NCBI RefSeq assembly: GCF_000178975.2
Contig: NC_015059.1
Coordinates: forward strand, 1 to 64,000
Length of the DNA stretch: 64,000 bases
Source of the DNA: Granulicella tundricola MP5ACTX9
GTDB lineage: Bacteria > Acidobacteriota > Terriglobia > Terriglobales > Acidobacteriaceae
Reading direction: 5' to 3'
In this document: in pieces, positions 18,782 to 27,689 of the stretch
Layout of the letters: each line of letters starts with the position of its first letter
Numbering within the stretch: the stretch's first letter is position 1
Position numbers and translations under genes: made by a program
Notes under the pieces: model-generated
The model's database searches: none
What the model was told of the DNA's origin: nothing
The model's input: only the letters and a program-made list of their open reading frames with translations

Positions 18782-20272
18782 ATGCCTAGTTTCATTCCGA
18801 ATGAGTCCACCTTCACGCCTACTCTTAGTCTGCCGCTCTGCGTCGATCTCGACGGCACTCTCATCAAATCGGATACCCTTGTCGACTCCGTCCTCGTTCT
18901 TGCCCGCCAGCACCCGCGCCTGCTCCTCTCCATCCCCGGCTGGATCCTTAAGGGCAAGGCCTCGTTCAAGCAGCACGTCACCAACACCATTTCGCTTGAC
19001 GTCTCCGCCCTCCCGTATAACAAGCCGCTGCTGGAGTTCCTTTTTAACCAGCACGCGCAGGGTCGGGCCATTTATCTCGCCACCGCCGCAGACCGCGCCT
19101 TGGCCGACCGAATCGCAGCTCATCACCAAATATTCACCGGCGTTCTCGCCTCGGACGGCTCACACAATCTGGCTGGCGACAACAAATATCAAGCATTTAT
19201 CCAGCAGTTCGGCGAGCAGTTCTCCTATATAGGCAACGCTAGCCCAGACCTTCCTATCCTCACTCGCTGTATCGAGCCCATGGTCGCCAACCCAACCTCT
19301 AGCCTCTCGGCCGGCTTACGCTCAGCACACATCACCCCGGCACACTTATTTATGGACCGTGCCAACCCAGCCAAGGCCTGGCTCCGCGCTATCCGCCTCC
19401 ATCAGTGGGCCAAGAACGTTCTAATCTTCCTTCCGCTTCTCCTGGCCCATGCCTGGTCTGTCTCCCATTTCGCCGGATCGATCCTCGCCTTCCTCGCCTT
19501 TGGCCTCTGTGCCTCCGCCACCTACATCGTCAATGACCTACTGGACCTCGAGGCCGACCGCCGCCACCATCGCAAGCGCCGCCGGCCTTTTGCCGCCGGT
19601 GATCTCTCAGCCATGTCTGGTTGCCTCATCGTCGTCAGCTTTCTGGCCGCCGCTGCAGCGCTTGCCCTCCTCCTTCCTCAAGTCGTCGGTCCCTTCGGTT
19701 CGCCTCTCCAGCACCCGTTCCGCTTCGCCAATTGGCTCTTGCTTTATGCCGTCACGACCACTGCCTACTCGCTCAAGCTGAAACGAGTAGTCCTGCTGGA
19801 CGTCATTATCCTATCCGGCCTTTACACCGTCCGAATCATTGCCGGCTCCGGAGCAACCGGGATCGAGGTGTCCAAGTGGCTCGCCGGCTTTTCCATCTTT
19901 TTCTTTCTTTCCCTTGCCTTCGTCAAGCGCTTTGCAGAACTGGAATCTCTCCGCCTCCGTGGGGCAGCTCCCGCCAATGGCCGTGGATATCTCATCTCGG
20001 ATATTGAGCAACTTCGAAGCTTCGGCACAGCCTCCGCTTATGCCTCGGTCGTCGTCCTCACGCTCTACATATCGGATCTTGACACAGCCTTGTACAAGCA
20101 TCCTGGCCGTCTCTGGCTTCTTGTCCCAGTCCTGCTCCTCTGGCTCAGCCGGCTCTGGCTTCAGGCATCGCGTGGCGAACTCGATGAAGACCCCGTGGTA
20201 TATGCCATCACCGACAAGCGCAGCTTGCTCCTCGGCCTAGCCGTCGTCGGAATAGTTGTCTCGGCACTCTGA
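18782..20272 (+). CDS. HAD phosphatase-UbiA prenyltransferase fusion, putative polyprenyl-phosphate phosphoribosyltransferase
   Basis: 496 residues from ATG 18782. The N-terminal HAD domain has LCVDLDGTLIKSD (Asp22, Asp24), YLATAADRALAD and YIGNASPDLPIL. The C-terminal half is a UbiA domain with LHQWAKNVLIFLPLL, the first Asp-rich motif NDLLDLEADRRHH from residue 251, and about eight membrane helices. In mycobacteria the separate UbiA protein Rv3806c makes decaprenylphosphoryl-5-phosphoribose from PRPP and a phosphatase removes the 5-phosphate. The fusion would do both. The DprE1/DprE2 pair at 8.6-10.8 kb would convert the product to the arabinose donor. An upstream frame to 18689 exists but lacks HAD similarity. 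Confidence 0.82.
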   Translation: MPSFIPNESTFTPTLSLPLCVDLDGTLIKSDTLVDSVLVLARQHPRLLLSIPGWILKGKASFKQHVTNTISLDVSALPYNKPLLEFLFNQHAQGRAIYLATAADRALADRIAAHHQIFTGVLASDGSHNLAGDNKYQAFIQQFGEQFSYIGNASPDLPILTRCIEPMVANPTSSLSAGLRSAHITPAHLFMDRANPAKAWLRAIRLHQWAKNVLIFLPLLLAHAWSVSHFAGSILAFLAFGLCASATYIVNDLLDLEADRRHHRKRRRPFAAGDLSAMSGCLIVVSFLAAAAALALLLPQVVGPFGSPLQHPFRFANWLLLYAVTTTAYSLKLKRVVLLDVIILSGLYTVRIIAGSGATGIEVSKWLAGFSIFFFLSLAFVKRFAELESLRLRGAAPANGRGYLISDIEQLRSFGTASAYASVVVLTLYISDLDTALYKHPGRLWLLVPVLLLWLSRLWLQASRGELDEDPVVYAITDKRSLLLGLAVVGIVVSAL

Positions 20273-20279
20273 TCTCGCT

Positions 20280-21360
20280 CGCTGTTACTTCGTCATGAAG
20301 ACGGGCGGTATCCAACACAGCAAGCTCGCCAAATTACTATTATTTCTGATGTCCTCCAGAAGAGGACCCTAAATCTCTCGTGGCTTTTGAAAAAGGTCTA
20401 GTTTGCGATTAGATTTTGACCCAAGTCAGGAAGTATCGGGTCACATGGTTGGGCTCACTTTTTGCTCATCCCAATGCACTTCCGCATGCGAGTCGAGCAG
20501 GATAGACTTTGTTCGATTCTGAGGATCGTGGGGCTTACCATCCGCCCCAGCCTGAAGCCTGAGTCGTAGTCGTCCAGAGCAGGGAGATTCTGATCCGCCA
20601 TATGGGGATCAACGGGCGCCAATCAAGTGACTCCTCCATCTTGTTCTCCTCCGAGCAACTCCGTTCGCCATGAGGCTATCTCTATGTATGACGAGCTATC
20701 GCTAGTGAGTCAAACGAACGTGCAGACGACTTGGCCCCGTGGAAGCGGCGCCGCTTTTTGGGCTTACACTGTGCCAAAAGGGGCAGGCGCGTCAACTGCC
20801 TAAATGTAAATATAGGGAATGGTAAGCCCCAAGGGCGAAACTGTCGCAAGACTTATTGATGCGACGGTCAGTCCTCACGTTTACAAATGAGAGAGCCAAA
20901 AGACTATCGAAGGTGGAGCCGATCTGCTCGTTGTTGAACGCGAGTCAGCATCGCAACAGGAAGTACGGCGGTTGAAGGCCGAAGCTGTTGTGACGCGCGC
21001 GTGGGCCGATCAGCTTTGGCAATCGCTCTAATCTCCGCGAGTGGCATAAAGAGGAGTATCAATCCTGTCGGCGGATAGATGTGCAAGCTGATGCAGCATT
21101 GGCTCTTCTTCCTCTCGCGAACTCATATCAAAAGCTGAACTATTCGCAGTTGGAAGAGTGCCTGCAAATGGTAGGAGACGATAGCCTACTTAGTTGCTCA
21201 TCGGTCAGGTTTAGCCTGACTGTTCCGCAGGTGCTTCAATTCTCACTACCTCGTCTACGTTCTTCCGGGGTTTCGGCTTCACCACGTCTCAGGCACAATG
21301 TAGCTAAAACTGTAAAACCACTATGGTATGTACTACTCAGCAGATATCTGCCATTTCTTG
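20280..21360. other. About 1 kb without a recognisable gene
   Basis: All frames are short and none has a start signal and protein character. The one structured element I see is the hairpin at 20733-20759. The region separates the envelope cluster from the small regulators at 21.3 kb. Confidence 0.5.
20733..20759 (+). terminator. Hairpin plus T run, repeated at 43879
   Basis: GGCCCCG, loop TGGAAG, CGGCGCC and then GCTTTTT form an imperfect intrinsic terminator. The same sequence with two changes (a perfect stem) is at 43879-43905. Confidence 0.5.
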
Positions 21361-21363
21361 GGT

Positions 21364-21582
21364 ATGGCTAAAGATGTTTGCGTTACCCTTGGAGAACGAA
21401 TTTACGCCCTAATAACAGAGCGAGGTTGGTCTCAAAAGAAGCTGGCAGAGCTTGCCGGAATCCATGCGGATTATGTACACGACGTCGAATACGGCAAAAA
21501 AGAGATTTGCTTGCGGATGTTAGCTCGCATCTCTGCCGCCCTTGGCTGTAAGATGTCGGACATGTTAGAGGGCATGGAGTAA
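21364..21582 (+). CDS. Small XRE-family helix-turn-helix protein
   Basis: 72 residues from ATG 21364 and essentially one HTH domain: VTLGERIYALITERGWSQKKLAELAGIH, then YVHDVEYGKKEICLRMLARISAALGC. Single-domain Cro/CI-like proteins of this kind repress promoters of mobile or toxin-antitoxin genes. An upstream in-frame start at 21328 adds 12 residues without homology. No partner toxin is adjacent, so the target is unknown. Confidence 0.75.
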   Translation: MAKDVCVTLGERIYALITERGWSQKKLAELAGIHADYVHDVEYGKKEICLRMLARISAALGCKMSDMLEGME

Positions 21583-21691
21583 ATCGCCTGTCAACCTTGT
21601 ACCAAGGAATCTGATTGTGTTCCTACCAAAGTTGCATTTGCTAATGCTTAGACGCCCGCTATGCTTTGCTCGAAGGGCGGGATCATTTCAT

Positions 21692-21937
21692 ATGGCAGAT
21701 CAGGTTGTAGTGCGTTTCACACATCGATTGAAAGCAGACGGATCGTTCGATTCCATCTGCCTTGCTTGTCTGACGACGATTGCGTCTCAGCCTGCCGAGG
21801 CGGAGTTGAAGCGAGAGGAAGAAGAACATGTCTGTTCTTTTGCGTTTCCGATGCGAAGATCGGGGCCACTCCCCGTTGGGGTGAAGCATGGACGCCGTAG
21901 CTCTGATGCTGAGTGGGAGAAGCTGGGCAGGAGGTAG
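21692..21937 (+). CDS. Small protein with C-x2-C ... H-x-C motif
   Basis: About 81 residues from ATG 21692 (MADQVVVRFTHRLKADGS). The core ADGSFDSICLACLTTIAS, with EEEEHVC 19 residues after the second Cys, defines a C-x2-C-x(19)-H-x-C site that could hold one metal ion. The products of 43944, 51209 and 54066 share the same motif, and 51209 also shares the ADGS-aromatic lead-in. A basic tail follows. Function is unknown; it lies just downstream of the XRE regulator. Confidence 0.6.
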   Translation: MADQVVVRFTHRLKADGSFDSICLACLTTIASQPAEAELKREEEEHVCSFAFPMRRSGPLPVGVKHGRRSSDAEWEKLGRR

Positions 21938-22028
21938 GTTCTCTAGGGATCATTAGCGAAAACAAGATTCTCTTTGAGAGTCGCTGTCGTACTCTCCGGC
22001 TGGCATCTCACGCATGTAGGATCAAGGT

Positions 22029-22246
22029 GTGCAAACAAACAACATCTCAGTGACACGTCAGGGACGCAGGGAAAGCTACGTCTACACATGCCTGAGCCTC
22101 GCGGCGGTGCTCGGACTGATTGCGCTATCTTTCTTGCCTGGCCAAACTAAACAAGTCTTACATACGACAGCAGACTGCACCTTTACGGGCATCTAGCCGC
22201 CTTCGCTGTCATCGGATATCTGACCGGAAGAATATCCCATACTTGA
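22029..22246 (+). pseudogene. Short membrane protein fragment, frameshifted, possibly VanZ-like
   Basis: From GTG 22029 the frame reads a basic N-terminus and a membrane segment (CLSLAAVLGLIALSFLPGQ). After KQVLHTTA it must shift by one base to continue LHLYGHLAAFAVIGYLTG to a stop at 22246. A His in an aromatic context between membrane segments is reminiscent of VanZ-like proteins. This is a weak call based on hydropathy and one shift. Confidence 0.3.
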
Positions 22247-22280
22247 AACGCACGACATTGGAATGGACGCAATAGGTGTA

Positions 22281-22586
22281 CTAATAGGCACAAGCGTTCA
22301 CAGAATTCGATTGCAATGCCGCACGCAAGGCTTCCGAGAAAGAACAGAACTCGTTGTCCCGGAGTTTTTGAGTCTCTAATGGGCTGATCTGTATTCTGGG
22401 GTCAAACATATTACCAACGTATTCGACAGTTATCAGGAATGCGATGGCTCTACTGAATCGGAGATAGGCGTGCTGATGAGGAGGGCAAAGCTTTCTTAGT
22501 AGCATGAGAAGGTAGCCCAACCGCGTAGGCACACTTCGAAGTCTCCGCAGTTTTATCCCGAAGACGCTGCTGTATGTCGACGACAA
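22281..22586 (-). CDS. Hypothetical protein overlapping the ATP-grasp gene
   Basis: A 101-residue frame from TTG 22586, overlapping the 3' end of the ATP-grasp gene by 34 bases. It contains LGYLLMLLRKLCPP and a C-terminal helical part (FCSFSEALRAALQSN). It could be a coupled downstream gene, but there is no clear ribosome binding site and no family. Confidence 0.3.
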   Translation of the reverse strand: MSSTYSSVFGIKLRRLRSVPTRLGYLLMLLRKLCPPHQHAYLRFSRAIAFLITVEYVGNMFDPRIQISPLETQKLRDNEFCSFSEALRAALQSNSVNACAY

Positions 22587-23821
22587 ATAGCTTTTATAAT
22601 TTTAAGGGCCTGTAAACGAGCACTAGAACAGAGCCTGGCGGACCACTGGCGCTCCGTCCACGATACGTTCATCAATTCTTCGGTGAGCTCTGCATCTTCG
22701 CGGGGAATGTCGTGGATTAGATCTCCATAGCTACTTTGAAGCTTCTTGAACTGCTCAAGCGGTATCTGAGGAAAGAAGGCGATCGTCTCCTCCGCACTAG
22801 GGTCAGGTGCAGAAGCGAAAGTTTCGCCTAAGAGAGCCTTACAAAGGCAGGCAGCGAGGTCTGCGCTCTGACCTACCTTCAAGTGTCCGAGCTGAGTAGC
22901 CCGCGGATTCAGCTCGATAAGGAAAGGAGTCCCCGTTCCCTCTTGGATAATGAAGTCCAATCCGCAAAATCCTGAGATGTTCAGCTCCTTCACAATCAGC
23001 ACTGCTGCTGCGCTGATCTTCGGATGATGCATCGTGCGGACGATGGTCGAGGCGCCAAGCTCATGCTTAGCCGCTATAACCCTCACCGTCACGCTGCCAA
23101 CCACCTTCCCATGCCAACAGGCGAACATGGCGTTTGCAGAGGTGCCCTTTATATAGGTTTGAGCAATGATCTCTGGCTTTGAACCCGCGCAATTTTCAAA
23201 AATGGGATAGAAATTGTGCTCGCTCATGTGCCAAATGGCAGCCACAGGAGTAAGCCGTTTTTGAAGTCGTCGAAATGCCTGTTCGCTCTCTTTCAGATTA
23301 TGAGCAACCTTGACCCCGTTTCCTGCCCAAGTCCCATCAGCTTTGATGACGAGGGGAAAGGTTCTTCCACTTCTCCAGCTTCCGATATCACTTGGCTGAT
23401 GAACAATAAGAGTTTCGGGAACTCGAACCCCTTGCCATTTTGCAAGTTGCAGTAGTCTTGCACGGTTGCTGGTGACCGGATACCCGGATGGATCACCGAG
23501 AGACCTCACGATGAGTTTGGCGATTGGACTCTCGATATCTCGCAAGGCCTCAGCGTGGAACAGTTGGTGGAGGTGTGTGACCACACGATCATCACAGGGG
23601 ATGATGAGGTCCGGCATGGATTGCTTGAGTGCGTTTCTGAGCGCCCCAAGTGGGTTGATCGCTTTATACAAAAACTGGCGATTGAGTGCCGTTACGCGTT
23701 CCATGGGATTGCCACGAGGAGCAATCCCATCCACTTCACACCCACTCTGTAAAAAAGCCAGAGCGATACGCGCTGAAAGAGGCCACCACGTGGTCGTAGC
23801 CACTAGCATTCTAGGTTTCAC
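22553..23821 (-). CDS. ATP-grasp domain enzyme
   Basis: About 422 residues. The ATP-grasp fold is indicated by FPLVIKADGTWAGNGVKVA (ATP-binding Lys), IIAQTYIKGTSANAMF and the Mg-binding FLIELNPRATQLGHL. Such enzymes ligate a carboxylate to an amine or thiol through an acyl-phosphate. The substrate is unknown. GTG 23821 has AGAGGA five bases upstream and is preferred over ATG 23848. It is divergent from an FAD oxidoreductase with 140 bases between them, so the two may share control and act in one small pathway, for instance on an amino-acid derivative. Confidence 0.8.
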   Translation of the reverse strand: MKPRMLVATTTWWPLSARIALAFLQSGCEVDGIAPRGNPMERVTALNRQFLYKAINPLGALRNALKQSMPDLIIPCDDRVVTHLHQLFHAEALRDIESPIAKLIVRSLGDPSGYPVTSNRARLLQLAKWQGVRVPETLIVHQPSDIGSWRSGRTFPLVIKADGTWAGNGVKVAHNLKESEQAFRRLQKRLTPVAAIWHMSEHNFYPIFENCAGSKPEIIAQTYIKGTSANAMFACWHGKVVGSVTVRVIAAKHELGASTIVRTMHHPKISAAAVLIVKELNISGFCGLDFIIQEGTGTPFLIELNPRATQLGHLKVGQSADLAACLCKALLGETFASAPDPSAEETIAFFPQIPLEQFKKLQSSYGDLIHDIPREDAELTEELMNVSWTERQWSARLCSSARLQALKIIKAICRRHTAASSG

Positions 23822-23961
23822 CAATTCCTCTATTTTGCAGATTACCAAAGTAAGTAACTGCGATGTCTAGTACTTCGACTGGCTGTTGGACATCCGGCAG
23901 AAAAGCTGTGTCGTCATGAGGCTTCTAGCTCTAAAATACGCCTTGAGGATATCTACGGGCC

Positions 23962-25170
23962 ATGTCGAATACCATTGGTGTTGCAATAATCGGGGCAGGA
24001 CCCTACGGCTTGTCTCTTGCAGCCCATTTGCTGGGACGTGGGATCAAGCATCGCATTTACGGAAAGCCAATGGGAATGTGGCAAACCCAAATGCCTGATG
24101 GGATGATGCTAAAGTCTGAGGGGTTCGCATCGAGCTTATCGCATCCAGACGGAGCCTTCACGCTAGAAGACTATTGCCAGGAACAGGGCATTCCCTACGC
24201 GGATATTGGAATTCCCGTCTCTCGTGACACCTTTGTTTCTTATGGTCTTGAGTTTCAGCGCCGCTTCGCCCATCGCTTGGAACAGACGTTGGTCACCAAG
24301 ATCGTTCGAGATGGTGCAGGATTTCAGTTAACTTTTGACGATGGTTCAACGAGCATGGCCAGTCAGGTGGTAGTGGCAGTTGGAATCAGCCACTTTCAAT
24401 ACACTCCGCCGGTATTGGCCTCTCTTTCACCCGATCGGCTGTCACACTCATCCCGCCACAATAATCTCAGCCATCTTCGAGACAAGAAAGTCGTCGTCGT
24501 TGGCGGGGGCTCGTCAGCTGTAGATATAGCGATTCACCTGGACGCGGTGGGCAGCCATCCAGAGCTCGTCACTCGGCGCTCGGAGATCTCATTTCACAAC
24601 CCACCAGAGAAAACGAAACGTCCCCTACACCGCAGGATTCGTTATCCGCGCTCTGGATTGGGAGTAGGATGGCCGGCCCGTCTCGCTGAAGATGTACCTC
24701 TGCTCTTTCACAAGATGCCAGTCGAGTTCCGTTTCCGAACGGTTCATCAACTTCTTGGTCCCTCCGCCGGCTGGACCACAAAAGAGAAGGTACTTGGCCG
24801 AATCCCTGTTCATACTGGCCTCTCTCTCAAGAACGCAGCTGTTGAGAACAATCACGTTCGCCTTACTTTCCAGGAAGGTGACGGTAGCCCCAAAGAGCTA
24901 AGTGCGGATCACGTGGTGGCTGGAACCGGCTACAAGACCGATCTGAGAAGACTGCCCTTCATCGACCAAAACCTTTATCAGGACATCTCTTCGGTCGAGG
25001 AAAGTCCTATCCTTTCTAAGCATTTTGAGTCCTCGGTGCCTGGGCTCTACTTCGTCGGAGCATCGGCTGCGAACAGCTTTGGCCCTCTGCTCCGATTTGC
25101 ATGCGGAGCAGAGTTTACCTCGCGACATTTGAGCAAACACCTCTCGTCGAAAGCAGCTCGAATAGCATAG
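23962..25170 (+). CDS. FAD/NAD(P)-binding oxidoreductase, monooxygenase-like
   Basis: 402 residues with two Rossmann motifs: VAIIGAGPYGLSLAAHL at residue 6 onward for FAD, and KKVVVVGGGSSAVDIAIHL near residue 173 for NAD(P)H. The C-terminal GLYFVGASAANSFGPLLRF is the FAD-contacting strand. This two-dinucleotide layout is typical of flavin monooxygenases and lysine/ornithine N-hydroxylase relatives. The substrate is unknown. The divergent ATP-grasp gene suggests both modify the same small molecule. Confidence 0.82.
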   Translation: MSNTIGVAIIGAGPYGLSLAAHLLGRGIKHRIYGKPMGMWQTQMPDGMMLKSEGFASSLSHPDGAFTLEDYCQEQGIPYADIGIPVSRDTFVSYGLEFQRRFAHRLEQTLVTKIVRDGAGFQLTFDDGSTSMASQVVVAVGISHFQYTPPVLASLSPDRLSHSSRHNNLSHLRDKKVVVVGGGSSAVDIAIHLDAVGSHPELVTRRSEISFHNPPEKTKRPLHRRIRYPRSGLGVGWPARLAEDVPLLFHKMPVEFRFRTVHQLLGPSAGWTTKEKVLGRIPVHTGLSLKNAAVENNHVRLTFQEGDGSPKELSADHVVAGTGYKTDLRRLPFIDQNLYQDISSVEESPILSKHFESSVPGLYFVGASAANSFGPLLRFACGAEFTSRHLSKHLSSKAARIA

Positions 25171-25179
25171 TTGCTTGTA

Positions 25180-26100
25180 GTCGAGAACCTCGATCTCACA
25201 GCCGATGGTTGTGGAGGGCAACTATGTTTTTGCCTCCGATGGCGTCTTAAATAGGCGACTGACCGCGGTAGATATGCAACCTAATGCTGGGCCAAGGTTT
25301 GGGCCTCTTCCCGAGCATTCGATTAACCTAAGGATTCGTGCACTATGGCGAGTGATCATCGAACTCAGCCGCTACCAGGAATTACCATCCACGCTGCAAC
25401 GGAAGCACGCCTTCTGGACTAGGACTGCCGATTGGTCTATTGGTCTAGACCCTTGCACAACTCCTACCGAACTTGGCTGGTTCGATCCTGCTGACATTTC
25501 CATATCTAACGCCTCCAACTTGCGTTTCAGGGCGATCTGCTCGATCTCACATCTTCGCTGGTTTAGAAAAAGTTCACAGCTCCTGTAAGCGTTCAACCCT
25601 TTCGAGGCTGCTGAACCAAGGCGTACGCAAAACAGTGAATAGGACAGCCCTCATGCAGTTTCTGGAACATGGACTGCGCTACGCTTTTCCAGTCGAACAT
25701 GGAGCTCTCTCTCATGGCATTCGCTGCCGAGCCACTGAGAAGCGCAATACAGCAACGAAGCGATTCTCCTCCCGTTTGGCGTATGTAGAAGGGACGGTGC
25801 GGGGTACTCGCTTGCTCCGCTTTACAAGCGCGCGGCTCTCGCTGCTCTGGCTGATCCGCAGCTTTATGAGCTGCTGAGCCTCGTAGACGCTTTGCGGACG
25901 GTCGGGTACGGGAGAGAAAACTTGCCCTAGAGATGCTCACGGAGAGAATCGACCAACGCCGTGGCGAGCTCTTCAACGCTGTTTGATGGGGCTCGCCCGC
26001 GTGAGTTCATGACCGAACAATTTGGCGTGGTAGGGAGTAGACATGCGGTCTAAGTCTGGGCTTTCACTGCAGGAGCAAATTATGACGCTTAAATCATATT
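25180..26100. other. Degenerate region with a frameshifted coding remnant at 25806-25986
   Basis: Most of this stretch has no gene. At 25806-25986 (+) one frame reads SLAPLYKRAALAALADPQL and LYELLSLVDALRT. After one base shift near 25906 it continues RVRERKLALEMLTERIDQRR to a TGA near 25986. This looks like the C-terminal end of a lost helical protein. I do not recognise the family. Confidence 0.4.
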
Positions 26101-26126
26101 CCTTCGACTATTATTACCCATGAGTC

Positions 26127-26450
26127 ATGGAAACGATATCCAAATCTTGGGCCAGTACCCTACGCGCGCGGCGGAAATTCCTTGGATTATCGCAGGAGCA
26201 AGTGGCTGCGCTAACGGGAAAGGCGCAATCTCAGATTGCCCGGCTTGAAGCTGGGAAAGAAGACCCGCGCTTATCCAGCGTCGTTCAGATGGCCCGAAGC
26301 TTGGGGACAGAATTGATCGCCGTTCCCGTACGACTACTGCCTGCAGTGCGTCATCTGCTGGATCAGCATACAGAAGTGAAGAAGCCCACCCCTCTCTCGC
26401 GCTTTGTAGGAAATGATCCGGAAGATTTTGATGAGGGTAGCCATGAGTAA
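26127..26450 (+). CDS. hipB: HipB-like XRE antitoxin
   Basis: 107 residues with a classic HTH (LRARRKFLGLSQEQVAALTG, then SQIARLEAGKEDPRLSSVVQMARSLG). The C-terminal tail (FVGNDPEDFDEGSHE) is acidic. In HipBA, HipB binds operator DNA as a dimer and traps HipA. The 3' end overlaps the hipA start by eight bases, so the pair is translationally coupled. Confidence 0.85.
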   Translation: METISKSWASTLRARRKFLGLSQEQVAALTGKAQSQIARLEAGKEDPRLSSVVQMARSLGTELIAVPVRLLPAVRHLLDQHTEVKKPTPLSRFVGNDPEDFDEGSHE

Positions 26451-27687
26451 ACGGCGAAACCTCGCACAACTTTCCGTATGGCTGAATCAAACGCTGGTCG
26501 GCTCCCTCACAGAGCTCCCGAATGACAGGAATCTGTTCGTCTTCGATCAAGGGTATGCCGAGAATCCGCAAAGGCCGGTATTAAGTCTTTCCTTTACAGC
26601 CGCTGAGGGTCAGCTCATCACCGAACCGGTCACTACCCAAATGAGAGTGCCGCCCTTCTTCAGCAATCTGCTACCGGAGGATGAGTTGCGGCGCTACGTG
26701 GCCGAGCGAGTTGGCATGAAGGGTGTCCGCGATTTTCCCCTCCTACAGCTCTTGGGAGAAGACCTGCCAGGTGCAGTGACTGTTCGACCAGAGAGTGAAG
26801 GGCCGCCATCAGAAGAGATCGAGCCTCAAGGCCCTGCTAACCCGATTACTGCACAAGACGATAGTCCGCTCCGATTTTCCTTGGCCGGCGTTCAAATGAA
26901 GTTTTCTGCCACTGGCTCTCCAGAACGTGGCCTCACGATTCCGGTCGAGGGCAAAGGTGGACATTGGATTCTTAAATTGCCGTCTATTCGCTACCCGCTT
27001 GTTCCAGAAAACGAGTATTCGATGATGCAGTTCGCGCAGGCAGTTGGGATTGGTACGGCGGAGACGGGACTCGTTCCAGTCGAGGAAATAGAGGGGCTGC
27101 CAGAGGTTTTCAGGAAGCAAATAGCGAATGCGCTTTGGGTAAAGCGCTTTGATCGAATGTCACAGAACAAACGCGTGCACATGGAGGACTTCAACCAGCT
27201 TTACGGCCAATTCCCTGAAGAGAAGTACAAAAACTACAGCTACGGCAACATGGCCACCGACTTGGTGCGTGCTGTGGGGCTGCCGGCAGCAGAGGAGTTC
27301 ATGCGAAGGCTGATCTTCAGTGCGGCTATCGGGAATGCCGATATGCATCTAAAGAACTGGACGCTGCTCTATGCGGACGGGACCACGCCTGAGCTGTCGC
27401 CAGCTTACGATCTTCTTTCGACCATCGCTTATATACCAGATTTCACGATGTCTCTCTCCATGGCGAAAGAGAAGGATGTGCGTAAGCTCAACAAAGAGCT
27501 TTTGGACCGCTTTGTTGCAAAGATCCCCGCACCAGCGACGCCATTGATCGCAGCCGCCCTGGAGACAGCAGAGAGAATCATGCTGGTATGGCCTTCCATT
27601 CGTGACGGACTACCCATGACTGATGATGCAAAAAACAAGGTGACGGAACGCATGCACATCTTCCCACTCACCAAGGGATTTGCCTGA
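26443..27687 (+). CDS. hipA: HipA-like serine/threonine kinase toxin
   Basis: 414 residues from ATG 26443. The N-terminal HipA_N domain includes PPFFSNLLPEDELRRYVA. The kinase part has FSLAGVQMKFSA (activation/ATP region), HWILKLPS (Lys), the catalytic IGNADMHLKNW and SPAYDLLST in place of DFG. HipA phosphorylates glutamyl-tRNA synthetase in E. coli and halts growth; the target here is not known. No break is visible. It is coupled to hipB upstream. In this setting it may act as a plasmid stabiliser. Confidence 0.88.
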   Translation: MSKRRNLAQLSVWLNQTLVGSLTELPNDRNLFVFDQGYAENPQRPVLSLSFTAAEGQLITEPVTTQMRVPPFFSNLLPEDELRRYVAERVGMKGVRDFPLLQLLGEDLPGAVTVRPESEGPPSEEIEPQGPANPITAQDDSPLRFSLAGVQMKFSATGSPERGLTIPVEGKGGHWILKLPSIRYPLVPENEYSMMQFAQAVGIGTAETGLVPVEEIEGLPEVFRKQIANALWVKRFDRMSQNKRVHMEDFNQLYGQFPEEKYKNYSYGNMATDLVRAVGLPAAEEFMRRLIFSAAIGNADMHLKNWTLLYADGTTPELSPAYDLLSTIAYIPDFTMSLSMAKEKDVRKLNKELLDRFVAKIPAPATPLIAAALETAERIMLVWPSIRDGLPMTDDAKNKVTERMHIFPLTKGFA

Positions 27688-27689
27688 CA

